Below are positions 26,601 through 34,308 of a stretch of DNA of 64,000 nucleotides, piece after piece. Each line of letters opens with the position of its first letter. Position 1 is the stretch's first letter. The position numbers and the translations under genes were made by a program. Under the pieces are notes generated by a model. That model was not told the origin of the DNA, ran no database searches, and saw nothing but the letters and a program-made list of their open reading frames with translations. This DNA is from Actinomycetaceae bacterium (GTDB taxonomy: Bacteria > Actinomycetota > Actinomycetes > Actinomycetales > Actinomycetaceae): contig JAUNVP010000005.1 of assembly GCA_030537615.1 (NCBI GenBank), positions 55,600 through 119,599 of the forward strand, given 5' to 3'.

Positions 26601-27199
26601 TATCCAAGCGCCACCAGTTCCTCGCCGATCAACTGCGCGACCTCACTCAGTCCAAAGCTGACTTGCTTGGCATCGTCGACGAAGTCGACACTCGAGTCGA
26701 AGAAGTTTTCACTCAGGCATTCCTCGACACTCAAGAAGCATTCACACACGTATTTGCAACGCTTTTCCCCGGAGGGACCGGGAAACTCGTTCTCACCGAC
26801 CCGAACGACATGCTCAATACCGGAGTCGAAATCGAAGCGCGACCAGCCGGAAAGAAAATCACCCGACTGTCGCTTCTGTCTGGCGGTGAACGCTCATTGG
26901 CAGCCGTGGCGCTTCTCGTAGCGATTTTCAAAGCTCGACCGTCACCGTTTTACGTCATGGACGAAGTCGAAGCCGCGTTGGACGACGTCAACCTCTCGCG
27001 CTTGTTGAAGATTTTTACCGAACTTCGGCAAGACTCCCAACTCATTATCGTCACACATCAAAAACGCACCATGCGGATTGCCGATGCACTCTACGGCGTA
27101 TCCATGCGAGGGGGCGTGTCGGAGGTCGTTTCGTCACAGCTTTCACAAACCTCGCAGGCACAGGCAGATCAACACCCCGATCGGATCGAAGCGGGTTGA
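23684..27199 (+). CDS. smc: Chromosome partition protein SMC
   Basis: This 1171-residue ATPase forms the condensin-like SMC dimer that folds and segregates the chromosome. The Walker A motif GPNGSGKSNVVDAL is near residue 30. Two long coiled coils rich in Glu/Arg/Ala flank a hinge at about 500-610 (ILGALAHFITVEPGYENAV ...). The C-terminal head has the signature LSLLSGGERSLAAVALL and Walker B FYVMDEVEAALDDVN. Its kleisin partners ScpA and ScpB are not in the window. No strict copies of the dispersed repeat occur in its 3.5 kb. Confidence 0.96.
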   Translation: MHLKTLTLRGFKSFASTTTLTLEPGITCVVGPNGSGKSNVVDALAWVMGEQGAKNLRGGQMADVIFAGTLGRAPLGRAQVSLTIDNADGALPIDYSEVTISRTLFRGGGSEYSINNTPCRLLDIQELLSDTGMGRQMHVIVGQGQLDQILAAGPHERRGFIEEAAGVLKHRRRKERALRKLESMEANLVRVRDLTNEIHRQLRPLAKQAETARRAGVIQAEVRDAHARLLADDLQTLKERLDAGKASEAALATRREGLEQALSEAKKRLEEAEELARRGTPKTQRLTRMWQEINSLHANLSTLSSLAGERTRTLSAPLIAPRVDIADLEKRVEDANAEDAELLKQLDDMGARLAQTVKDREQAEAAARTATETVRHLENEQASRREHIARLIGDVNTARQNVESAEQENQRMRQAVTDAHERTEAARAALAELGDIEEEADDSASRAHAEASRLRDDARDLVDSLLVKERDAGARVATWVSRRDTLVQSLTPEDATSDLLAEENPSILGALAHFITVEPGYENAVSALLDPFADAAVISALGDATALSSEAAGQQRMVVIAPAQTAPTPSGLVGAADVVDIREPLGDTIRGMLSGSVIVESLAEAERALAHDGVERVATRLGDVVTRHTVRTAGEVHASIIERHAEAERASAEAEKARGELAEISQQLEAARQRYDELFIETKRLLTAMREADSQRASTLEVRARATSNLRAAEGEESRLAAAAAKVEAGVERAHARLREAETKQLAAQNLPAVADPGAAREQADDAEKHARDARALETQTRLDLRTTEERSARAKDRARSLRQQLARAGEENREFQRREAERQRELANIRELHERIHAPLAVARHAMSEAERQVTEAENERTDASEAAAAARREVDEIRTQLLEVTDASHRDEIARQEIQLRYDHTEATAREELGLDADELLEKYGPHNLVEAEEPYPYVRAEQEKRLRKAKKDLDRLGKINPLALEEHEALSKRHQFLADQLRDLTQSKADLLGIVDEVDTRVEEVFTQAFLDTQEAFTHVFATLFPGGTGKLVLTDPNDMLNTGVEIEARPAGKKITRLSLLSGGERSLAAVALLVAIFKARPSPFYVMDEVEAALDDVNLSRLLKIFTELRQDSQLIIVTHQKRTMRIADALYGVSMRGGVSEVVSSQLSQTSQAQADQHPDRIEAG

Positions 27200-27315
27200 A
27201 CCGGGAGCTGCGCGGTCGTGACCTGAGACTTACGGTGGGCAATTTCACGGTTACAAAGCGGTAAATTAGCCGCGTCGCAATTGGTAAAACAGGGGATTTT
27301 TGAGATTCTTAAAAG

Positions 27316-27624
27316 GTGCTCGCCAACGCAATCTTCATTATCATCACAACGCTCGCTATCCTGGCGTTGGCCGTAGGCGTGCTTTTTTCCGTCATGGTTT
27401 CGCGTCGTTCCGTCAGCGACTGGCAAACGCACTTGACGCAGGTGACTAAACAGCTGAAAGACGGCGACCACGCAGAGGACGAACAACCCGTTATTCGGCC
27501 CAAACGGGCCAGCCTCGCAACGGTCATCGATGAAGAATCTCGTGAGGGGTCAGCGTACTTGACGGCAGAAGAAATCCCCAGTCTCGATCAGCTCCGCAGT
27601 CGCACAACTGGCACTGACGATTAA
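27316..27624 (+). CDS. Small membrane protein of unknown function
   Basis: This 102-residue protein has one N-terminal transmembrane helix (about residues 3-26, ANAIFIIITTLAILALAVGV) and a charged cytoplasmic or external tail with PKRASLATVIDEESREGS. I do not recognise the family. It sits between smc and ftsY on the same strand, 116 bases after smc and 53 before ftsY. The GTG start has AAAAG before it but no clear ribosome site. Confidence 0.6.
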   Translation: MLANAIFIIITTLAILALAVGVLFSVMVSRRSVSDWQTHLTQVTKQLKDGDHAEDEQPVIRPKRASLATVIDEESREGSAYLTAEEIPSLDQLRSRTTGTDD

Positions 27625-27677
27625 TTACGTCTCGAGCGCGCTTGGTTCTCGTCCTCCAAATAGGGGAGTATTGACGT

Positions 27678-28895
27678 ATGACTGAAATTCTCAACTTCTT
27701 TTCGACAACCGCTGGAATAATTACCGGAATTGTCGCACTGATCGTCCTCATCGGCGTAGGTGTCGGTATTTCCAAGGCGACGAAATCTCGCGAACTACCG
27801 CCCGCTACGCCTCGTGAGGAGATCGAGCCGTCTCGGGACGACGAATCGGGAGTCGCCGTCGACACCCTTCCCACACCACCGGCTGAACCAATCGACGAAC
27901 CGGAGGCTGAGGAATCGACTCTGGAAGTCGAACCTGATTACGAACCTGCACTCGACAGACCCGAATCTGCGGCTGGCCGCATGGAGCGACTGCGGTCGCG
28001 ACTGGCTGGTTCGGGACGGATCGGCGCCGCACTACTGTCAATTCTTTCCCGCGGTGACCTCGCCGAAGCGGATTGGGAAGAACTAGAAGACACTCTCCTT
28101 ATGGCAGACCTCGGACTCGACGCGACCGAGGAAGTGATGAGTAACCTGCGCACCGCTGTCAAAGTGAAGGGAACGACCGACCCCGGTGAGGTACGGCAAA
28201 TTCTGCGCGAACAACTCCTCGCGGCCGTCAGCCCAGATATGGATCGCAGTCTTAACCTCACGCGAGGTGAGGAGGAGGGGAAAACCACGCCTGCCGTCGT
28301 CCTCATGGTCGGAGTCAACGGCACCGGAAAAACCACCACCGTTGGCAAACTTGCGCGACTGCTTGTTGCCGAGGATAAAACCGTCATCCTGGGGGCGGCA
28401 GACACGTTCCGCGCCGCCGCCGCCGAGCAGCTCACCACGTGGGGGGAGCGAGTTGGTGTCGATACCATTCGTTCCGACGTTGAGGGCGCAGACCCAGCCT
28501 CCGTCGCATTCGATGCCGTCAAACAAGGAATCGAACGCGACATTGACGTCGTCCTTGTTGACACTGCCGGGCGGCTACAGAACAAGTCCACGTTGATGGA
28601 CGAACTCGGCAAGGTTAAACGCGTTATGGAAAAACAAGCTCCAGTCGCGGAAACCCTTCTCGTTCTCGATGCCACCACCGGACAAAATGGCATGCGCCAA
28701 GCCCAGGTCTTCGCCGAAGTCGTTGATATTACCGGCGTTGTCCTCACTAAACTCGATGGCTCAGCAAAAGGCGGAATCGTTGTATCTGTCCAGCGCGAAC
28801 TCGGAGTACCCGTCAAACTCGTGGGACTTGGAGAAGGCGCTGACGACCTCGCCCCATTCAGCCCCGAGGACTTCGTCGATGCCATCATCGGCTAA
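27678..28895 (+). CDS. ftsY: Signal recognition particle receptor FtsY
   Basis: This 405-residue SRP-type GTPase docks the Ffh-ribosome complex at the membrane. It has an N-terminal transmembrane segment (about 12-33), an acidic linker, then the N and G domains: GVNGTGKTTTVGKLA at 212-226, ADTFRAAAAEQL, DTAGRLQNK and the TKLDGSAKGG guanine motif. The N-terminal membrane helix is common in actinobacterial FtsY. Its GTPase partner ffh follows 40 bases downstream. Confidence 0.95.
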   Translation: MTEILNFFSTTAGIITGIVALIVLIGVGVGISKATKSRELPPATPREEIEPSRDDESGVAVDTLPTPPAEPIDEPEAEESTLEVEPDYEPALDRPESAAGRMERLRSRLAGSGRIGAALLSILSRGDLAEADWEELEDTLLMADLGLDATEEVMSNLRTAVKVKGTTDPGEVRQILREQLLAAVSPDMDRSLNLTRGEEEGKTTPAVVLMVGVNGTGKTTTVGKLARLLVAEDKTVILGAADTFRAAAAEQLTTWGERVGVDTIRSDVEGADPASVAFDAVKQGIERDIDVVLVDTAGRLQNKSTLMDELGKVKRVMEKQAPVAETLLVLDATTGQNGMRQAQVFAEVVDITGVVLTKLDGSAKGGIVVSVQRELGVPVKLVGLGEGADDLAPFSPEDFVDAIIG

Positions 28896-28935
28896 GGTAG
28901 ACGCATAACGACCAACGAACACGAGGGTTTCCACA

Positions 28936-30504
28936 GTGTTTAACAACCTTTCATCACGACTCACCGACTCTTTCCGCAAACTGCGGGGCAAAGGAGTCAT
29001 CAGCGAAGCCGATATCGATGCCACCGCATCGGATATTCGACGCGCCCTCCTGGACGCCGATGTGGCACTCCCGGTGGTACGCGAATTCACTCGGCAAGTT
29101 CGCGAAAAAGCGAAAGGCGCAACCGTAACTCAGGGACTCAACCCCGGCCAACAGGTTGTGCGCATCGTACACGATGAACTCGTTGAAATTCTCGGTGGAG
29201 AAACTCGGGAACTCCATTTCGCCCAGCGCGGTCCGACCATCTTTATGCTCGCCGGTCTCCAGGGTGCCGGTAAAACGACACTGGCTGGAAAGCTCGGGCA
29301 CTGGATGCGGGAAGAAGGTAAACGCGTACTTCTCGTAGCCTCCGACCTCCAGCGTCCCAACGCAGTGACCCAGCTTCAAGTCGTCGGCGAGCGCGCCGGA
29401 GTTGACGTGTGGGCACCTGAACCGGGTAACGGGGTTGGAGATCCAGTTGTGGTTGCTCGCTCCGGCCTCAACCACGCGATCGAAAACGGCTACGACCTCG
29501 TCGTCGTTGACACCGCAGGGCGACTCGGTGTGGACGAAGAAATGATGCAGCAGGCGCGCGATATTCGCGACGCCGTCAACCCGCACGAAATCCTCTTCGT
29601 CCTTGACGCAATGGTTGGGCAAGACGCTGTCCAAACGTCCGTTGCATTCCGAGATGGCGTGGGATTCACCGGCGTTGTCTTATCGAAGCTCGACGGTGAT
29701 GCGCGCGGCGGCGCAGCGCTGTCTGTCCGCGGAGTGACCGGCCAGCCCATCCTGTTCGCTTCTACAGGTGAAGGACTTGAGGACTTCGAGCGGTTCCATC
29801 CCGACCGGATGGCCGGGCGCATTCTCGATATGGGGGATATTCTCACTCTTATCGAGCAGGCCGAGAAGAAGATCGACCAGGCTCAGGCGGAAGAAGTCGC
29901 GTCCCGCGCGATGAGCGGGGAGCTGACGCTTGACGACTTCCTCAACCAGCTGCAACAGATTCGTAAACTCGGTTCAATGAAGAAGCTCCTCGGTATGATG
30001 CCCGGAATCGGGCAGATGCGAGACCAGCTTGAGAACTTCGATGAGCGCGAAGTTAATCGAATCGAAGCCATCGTGCGATCGATGACACCCGGTGAGCGAG
30101 CCGACGTTAAAGTGCTCAACGGGTCACGCCGCTCGCGTATTGCGCGCGGATCGGGAACGACCGTTGCCGAAGTTAATGCTTTGGTTAAGCGCTTCGAAGC
30201 CGCGAAAGAAATGATGAAACGCATGGGCGGTGGTGGCGGCATGCCGGGTATGGGTGGCATGCCGGGACTAGGCAATATGCCCGGCTCCGGAAAACGATCG
30301 AAAGCCCGCCAACCGAAGAAATCCAAGAAAAAGTCGCGTTCTAAAGTTTCGGGTAACCCCGCGAAACGGCGCCAACAGGAACTCCAGGCCATGCTTCCGA
30401 AGAAGCAGCGCGGATCAGCGTTTGGTGTTCAAAATGAACCCGAGACGCGTCCCACCATGGATGACCTACCCGACGACATCAAACGGATGCTCGGAGGCAT
30501 GTAA
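28936..30504 (+). CDS. ffh: Signal recognition particle protein Ffh
   Basis: This 522-residue GTPase binds signal sequences and 4.5S RNA. The NG domain has GLQGAGKTTLAGKLG at 107-121, DTAGRLGVDEEMM and SKLDGDARGGAAL. The M domain follows with GSMKKLLGMMPGIGQM, a Met/Gly-rich finger (GGGGGMPGMGGMPGLGNMPG) and a long basic C-terminal tail (RSKARQPKKSKKKSRSK). The tail is longer than in E. coli. The stop TAA shares its last base with the ATG of the next gene. Confidence 0.96.
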   Translation: MFNNLSSRLTDSFRKLRGKGVISEADIDATASDIRRALLDADVALPVVREFTRQVREKAKGATVTQGLNPGQQVVRIVHDELVEILGGETRELHFAQRGPTIFMLAGLQGAGKTTLAGKLGHWMREEGKRVLLVASDLQRPNAVTQLQVVGERAGVDVWAPEPGNGVGDPVVVARSGLNHAIENGYDLVVVDTAGRLGVDEEMMQQARDIRDAVNPHEILFVLDAMVGQDAVQTSVAFRDGVGFTGVVLSKLDGDARGGAALSVRGVTGQPILFASTGEGLEDFERFHPDRMAGRILDMGDILTLIEQAEKKIDQAQAEEVASRAMSGELTLDDFLNQLQQIRKLGSMKKLLGMMPGIGQMRDQLENFDEREVNRIEAIVRSMTPGERADVKVLNGSRRSRIARGSGTTVAEVNALVKRFEAAKEMMKRMGGGGGMPGMGGMPGLGNMPGSGKRSKARQPKKSKKKSRSKVSGNPAKRRQQELQAMLPKKQRGSAFGVQNEPETRPTMDDLPDDIKRMLGGM

Positions 30505-31619
30505 TGATCCTGCGCGGACACGTCCTCTGGTCGGCATCGGCAACGCCTTCCGGGAAGGACGGTCGCGCGCAACCTCGGTGGGATAGCGGAACGTTTGAGA
30601 TCCGCGATGGTCGGATTTACCGCTCAACGTCACCCGCCTCGGCGGATTACGAGGGATGGGTCCTCCCCGGTCTCGTTGACGTTCACTGTCATATCGGTAT
30701 CGGTCCCCAAGGAGCAGTTGGGGATGAACAGATGCTGGCCCAAGCCCGAACGGATCGGGCAAGCGGCGTCCTCCTTGCGCGCGATTGCGGAGTTCCCGTC
30801 GATAATTCTGCGGTCACTAATCGGCCTGACACGCTCAAAGTCATTCAGTCGGGACGTCATATCGCTCGCCCCAAGAGATATATTCGCGGACTATCTATTG
30901 AGGTTGAGAATGAAGCTGACCTTCCGCGCATCATGGCGGAACAATCCATGGCCGGTGATGGGTGGGTAAAAATCGTTGCCGATTGGATCGACCGCAGTGA
31001 GGGCGCGGACTCCGACCTCAAGCCCCTGTGGTCAACTGCCGCACTTGTCGATGGTATTGCGGCGGCGCATGAGGCCGGCGCGCGCGTGACCGCTCACGTC
31101 TTTGGGCGTGAAGCGATCGACGGATTGCTCGAGGGGGGAATCGACTGTATCGAACACGGTGCGGGCATGGAGGAGTCTCACGTGCAGGAGGCCGCCGAGC
31201 GGGGAATTCCCGTGACACCAACGCTGATGCAGGTCGACCTATTCAACGAGTTTGCCGATCAAGCCGGGAGCAAATACCCAGTGTACGGCTCCACCATGCG
31301 GATGCTGGCACGCAGGCACGACGAGTTACTCGGAATGCTCTGCGATTATCAGATCCAGCTACTGCCGGGCACGGATGCCGGGGGATATCAACAGCACGGG
31401 CAACTGCCCACCGAGCTCTCGAAGTGGACACGCATGGGCCTGAGCCCAAGTGACATTATCGATGCCGCCACCTGGCGAGCGCGAGAATACCTTGGTTTTC
31501 CCTCGCTCGCGGAAGGTGCCCCCGCCGACCTCGTGATCTATGATCGCGATCCGCGAGAGGACATTTCAGTGCTCAGCGATCCGATTACGACAGTTCTCGA
31601 CGGACAGATTCAATCGTAG
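30504..31619 (+). CDS. Amidohydrolase family protein (imidazolonepropionase-like)
   Basis: This 371-residue metal-dependent hydrolase has the TIM-barrel amidohydrolase pattern: GLVDVHCHIGIGP near residues 55-67 (HxH metal ligands), a mid-protein lysine region (GDGWVKIVADW), HVFGREA and CIEHGAGM histidines, and LLPGTDAGGYQQHG with the final Asp. The substrate is unknown; related proteins include imidazolonepropionase-like enzymes and prolidase-like peptidases. It overlaps ffh by one base, and its end overlaps the convergent inositol-phosphatase-like gene by 35 bases. Confidence 0.8.
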   Translation: MILRGHVLWSASATPSGKDGRAQPRWDSGTFEIRDGRIYRSTSPASADYEGWVLPGLVDVHCHIGIGPQGAVGDEQMLAQARTDRASGVLLARDCGVPVDNSAVTNRPDTLKVIQSGRHIARPKRYIRGLSIEVENEADLPRIMAEQSMAGDGWVKIVADWIDRSEGADSDLKPLWSTAALVDGIAAAHEAGARVTAHVFGREAIDGLLEGGIDCIEHGAGMEESHVQEAAERGIPVTPTLMQVDLFNEFADQAGSKYPVYGSTMRMLARRHDELLGMLCDYQIQLLPGTDAGGYQQHGQLPTELSKWTRMGLSPSDIIDAATWRAREYLGFPSLAEGAPADLVIYDRDPREDISVLSDPITTVLDGQIQS

Positions 31620-32583
31620 TGAGCACGCGGCGGAGTGTTGGCGAGTCAAAACTGGCCGCGCTCGCGGCTACCGCAGGGCCGAGATGGGCGGGAACATCTG
31701 TTCCGAGGTTCTTTTGATCAATGGTTCCGCCCGAAACTTTGACGAGATGGACGGCTGCGGCTACATCCCACGGTTTGAGCGAAGTGGCGAAGAAGGCTCC
31801 GGCGCGGCCGGCTGCGAGGTGGGCTAAGTCGAGTGCTGCGGCCCCTGGTCTGCGGATGGCTCGAAATGCAAACGACAGCTCTCTCATGACGTCGAGCGCG
31901 GTATCAGGGTATGCACGTAGTTCCGAAACAGTCGGGAAATAGGTCAATAGAACCGCGTCCTTTTCCGCTGTAGGACCGTTCGAATCGAGGGCGAAGAATC
32001 CGTCCCTTGTTTCAAGCCAGCCTTCGGTTTGGTTCGCCCAGAAGGTTTCGTTTGCACACGGTACGTGGACGGCTCCCGCTATGACAGAGCCATCGAGTTC
32101 AGCGGCAATCGATGTGTTGAAATCGGTTAAACCAGCCGCGAAGTTGGAGGTTCCGTCAATCGGGTCGATAATCCAGCGCACCCTCGAGCCAAGCGAACGA
32201 GCATCGACGTGCGGTTGCAGATTGGGGAGTACGATTCCCTCCGGAAGCGAAGGCTCTGTCTTGAGTGGAACCAGGATTTCTTCTCCGTGTTCTTCACCGA
32301 GTTTCCGGCTTCCGGGAACGAGATGAGCAAGAATATCCGAGACCGAGGCTTCGACCTGCTTGTCGAATTTGGTCACCGGGTCGTGGTGACTCGCTTTTTC
32401 GCTCGTCGTCTGCGAGCTCACGAGAGTTCGCGCATCGACGAGATACTCCGAGGCTACTCTTGCTACCGCGCGGCAGATCAGTGCGAGTTCATGTGCGAGG
32501 TCGGGCTCGTCGAGCGACCTGTTGTGCTCGGGTGAGAGGGCTTGAAGCCTCGGTGCTTCGACTGGAAACTGCTCAATACTCAT
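31585..32583 (-). CDS. Inositol monophosphatase family protein
   Basis: This 332-residue metal-dependent phosphatase shows GEEHGEE (first metal glutamate region), WIIDPIDGTSNFAAGL (the DPIDGT motif) and KPWDVAAAVHLV (the third metal aspartate). Family members hydrolyse inositol-1-phosphate, 3'-phosphoadenosine-5'-phosphate or histidinol phosphate; sequence alone does not decide between these. The N-terminal ~40 residues are extra relative to compact family members. A repeat copy (32081-32091, antisense) encodes the segment ELDGSVIAG. Confidence 0.85.
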   Translation of the reverse strand: MSIEQFPVEAPRLQALSPEHNRSLDEPDLAHELALICRAVARVASEYLVDARTLVSSQTTSEKASHHDPVTKFDKQVEASVSDILAHLVPGSRKLGEEHGEEILVPLKTEPSLPEGIVLPNLQPHVDARSLGSRVRWIIDPIDGTSNFAAGLTDFNTSIAAELDGSVIAGAVHVPCANETFWANQTEGWLETRDGFFALDSNGPTAEKDAVLLTYFPTVSELRAYPDTALDVMRELSFAFRAIRRPGAAALDLAHLAAGRAGAFFATSLKPWDVAAAVHLVKVSGGTIDQKNLGTDVPAHLGPAVAASAASFDSPTLRRVLTTIESVRRELS

Positions 32584-32773
32584 AGCTCTCCCTTACAGAA
32601 TCAAAGGCTCACTCATGAGTTTTTCAGGCAACTCGTGAGCGTGCTGGGTCAACGGCTCAATCATCCCATGTTGCCCTCAGCAAGGCTCACTCATGAGAAT
32701 TCGCACCGCGAAATACGCCTTAATAGGGATCGCGATCGGTATCGACAAACGTTCACTAGTCCATGGGAGAGCC
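32081..32773. repeat. Dispersed repeat, four copies around the IMPase-rpsP intergenic region
   Basis: Cores are 32081-32091 (+, ACA, in the IMPase gene), 32606-32616 (-, AGT), 32684-32694 (-, AGT) and 32763-32773 (+, GGA). The last three lie in the 407-base gap 32584-32990. Apart from them and the rpsP promoter I see no gene there. Confidence 0.92.
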
Positions 32774-32834
32774 TGTGAATGGTGGCGACGTGAGCAATCA
32801 CACGAGTGAAAACACGGAGGCGAGGAATTGCCGC

Positions 32835-32864
32835 TTGGGAAAACACGCGGAATTCTGGCACAAT
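32835..32864 (+). promoter_or_regulatory. Probable rpsP operon promoter
   Basis: TTGGGA (32835-32840) and CACAAT (32859-32864) are 18 bases apart, in the context GGCACAATG. A similar GGCACAATAG box precedes rplS. A leader of about 120 bases to the rpsP GTG would result. Confidence 0.45.
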
Positions 32865-32990
32865 GAAACGTTGTACCCGAAGACGGCGGACCCTCTCTCC
32901 GGTGATCTTCGTGTCCCGGATTCGCATCACGACTCGTAACCCCCGAGCAGTGGCGTGAATCCACACCAATAACGAGGAGTATCCACAAAA

Positions 32991-33491
32991 GTGGCAGTTC
33001 GTATTCGACTCAAGCGAATGGGTAAGACCCACGCACCGTTCTACCGTGTCGTGGTCGTCGACCAGCGTAAGAAACGCGATGGTCGCGTCATTGAAGAAAT
33101 CGGCACCTACGATCCGACGCGTCAGCCGTCGCATATCAAGATTAAGGGCGACCGTGCCCAGTACTGGCTTTCCGTTGGCGCTCAGCCGTCGAACACCGTG
33201 TTTAAGCTACTCAAACTTACCGGTGACTGGGCGGCCCACAAGGGAGTCAAGGATCCTGTTTCACGCGTGAAATACGCGACCGCTGACGAAGAAGCCGCAG
33301 CCAAGGCCATCAAGGCCGCTGAGGACGAGGCAATCAAGCGTAAGGCTGAACTTGCTGAAGCCCGCGCCAAGGAAGAGGCCGAGCGTGCCGCGGCGAAGAA
33401 GGCTGAGGAAGAAGCCGCTAAGGCTGCTGCCGAAGCAGAAACTGCTGACGCTGAAGCTCCGGCTGAAGAAACAGAGTCTGAGGAAGCGTGA
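32991..33491 (+). CDS. rpsP: 30S ribosomal protein S16
   Basis: This 166-residue small-subunit protein has the S16 core [29 protein letters not shown] and [11 protein letters not shown] in the first ~85 residues. It is followed by an Ala/Glu/Lys-rich, probably helical or disordered tail of about 80 residues. Long tails on S16 are usual in actinobacteria. It heads the rpsP-khpA-rimM-trmD group. The GTG start follows ACGAGGAG at a somewhat long 12-base spacing. Confidence 0.96.
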   Translation: MAVRIRLKRMGKTHAPFYRVVVVDQRKKRDGRVIEEIGTYDPTRQPSHIKIKGDRAQYWLSVGAQPSNTVFKLLKLTGDWAAHKGVKDPVSRVKYATADEEAAAKAIKAAEDEAIKRKAELAEARAKEEAERAAAKKAEEEAAKAAAEAETADAEAPAEETESEEA

Positions 33492-33493
33492 GC

Positions 33494-33733
33494 ATGTTAG
33501 CCGACGCACTCGAACACCTGGTCAGCGGAATTGTCGACAATCCTGATGACGTAGAGGTGTCATCTCGGTCGATGCGCCGCGGTCAGCTTTTGGAAGTACG
33601 GGTTCATCCGGACGACCTCGGGCGTGTCATTGGTCGCAACGGCCGCACGGCACGAGCTCTCCGCTCGGTCATGTCAGCGTTGTCGACGCGTGGCCCGGTT
33701 CGTGTTGACGTTATCGACACCGATCGGGACTAG
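33494..33733 (+). CDS. khpA: KH-domain RNA-binding protein KhpA
   Basis: This 79-residue single KH-domain protein has the G-x-x-G loop in VIGRNGRTARALRSVM. KhpA proteins bind RNA broadly, often with KhpB, and influence cell-size and division genes in other bacteria. The ATG at 33494 fits the GAGGAAG ribosome site inside the end of rpsP; a GTG two codons earlier overlaps the rpsP stop. Its position between rpsP and rimM is conserved. Confidence 0.93.
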   Translation: MLADALEHLVSGIVDNPDDVEVSSRSMRRGQLLEVRVHPDDLGRVIGRNGRTARALRSVMSALSTRGPVRVDVIDTDRD

Positions 33734-33743
33734 AACTTCATCT

Positions 33744-33778
33744 TTGAGGCGGCGTGGGGTTTGCTCACGCCGCCTCAA
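33744..33778 (+). other. Strong hairpin between khpA and rimM
   Basis: TTGAGGCGGCGTG (33744-33756), a 9-base loop and CACGCCGCCTCAA (33766-33778) form a perfect 13-bp GC-rich stem. It is followed by GCATTTCAGGAGG rather than a T-tract, so full termination is doubtful. It may stabilise the upstream RNA end or reduce read-through into rimM-trmD. Confidence 0.7.
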
Positions 33779-33797
33779 GCATTTCAGGAGGCACCAC

Positions 33798-34307
33798 ATG
33801 GATGTGATCGTTGCAACCGTAGGCTCTGCCTTCGGACTCCGCGGGGAAGTTATGCTTAACCTGCGCACCGATTCTCCCGATGAACGAATCTTTCCTGGCG
33901 CCCGGTTACGCACGGACTCTTCCAATCTCAATAACCTCACCGTCGACAACGTTCGGGTACACAAAGGACGACTCGCGGTGAAGTTTGTTGAGATCGCTGA
34001 TCGCACCGAGGCAGAGGCAATTCGGGGGACCAACCTGCTCATTGATACGCGTGAGGTTGAGCCGGAGGACGATGCGTGGTACCGCACTGATCTCATCGGC
34101 TTGCAGGCCGTCGATACTCACGACAGAGCCTTGGGGGAAGTGACGGGACTGACAGTTGGTGAGGCTCAAGATCTCCTTCATGTTGAATACGAAGGGCGTG
34201 AAGTTCTCGTCCCCTTCGTGTACGAAATTGTTCCCGAGGTCGATATCGAAGGCGGATTCATCGTCCTCGACCCACCCGGCGGAATGTTTGACGGGGAGGT
34301 CGACTAG
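33798..34307 (+). CDS. rimM: 16S rRNA maturation factor RimM
   Basis: This 169-residue protein assists assembly of the 30S head through S19. It has the N-terminal RimM strand VATVGSAFGLRGEVMLNLRTDSP, and a C-terminal PRC-barrel (DLIGLQAVDTHD ... LLHVEYEGREVLVPFVYEIV ... GGMFDG). The ATG at 33798 has CAGGAGG at good spacing; longer readings run into khpA. trmD begins 1 base after its stop. Confidence 0.94.
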   Translation: MDVIVATVGSAFGLRGEVMLNLRTDSPDERIFPGARLRTDSSNLNNLTVDNVRVHKGRLAVKFVEIADRTEAEAIRGTNLLIDTREVEPEDDAWYRTDLIGLQAVDTHDRALGEVTGLTVGEAQDLLHVEYEGREVLVPFVYEIVPEVDIEGGFIVLDPPGGMFDGEVD

Positions 34308-34308
34308 C

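Noticed and set aside
27938..28888. Long Ser/Arg-rich open frame antisense to ftsY
   Set aside because: Low-complexity composition typical of the reverse strand of a GC-rich gene; ftsY motifs are on the other strand.
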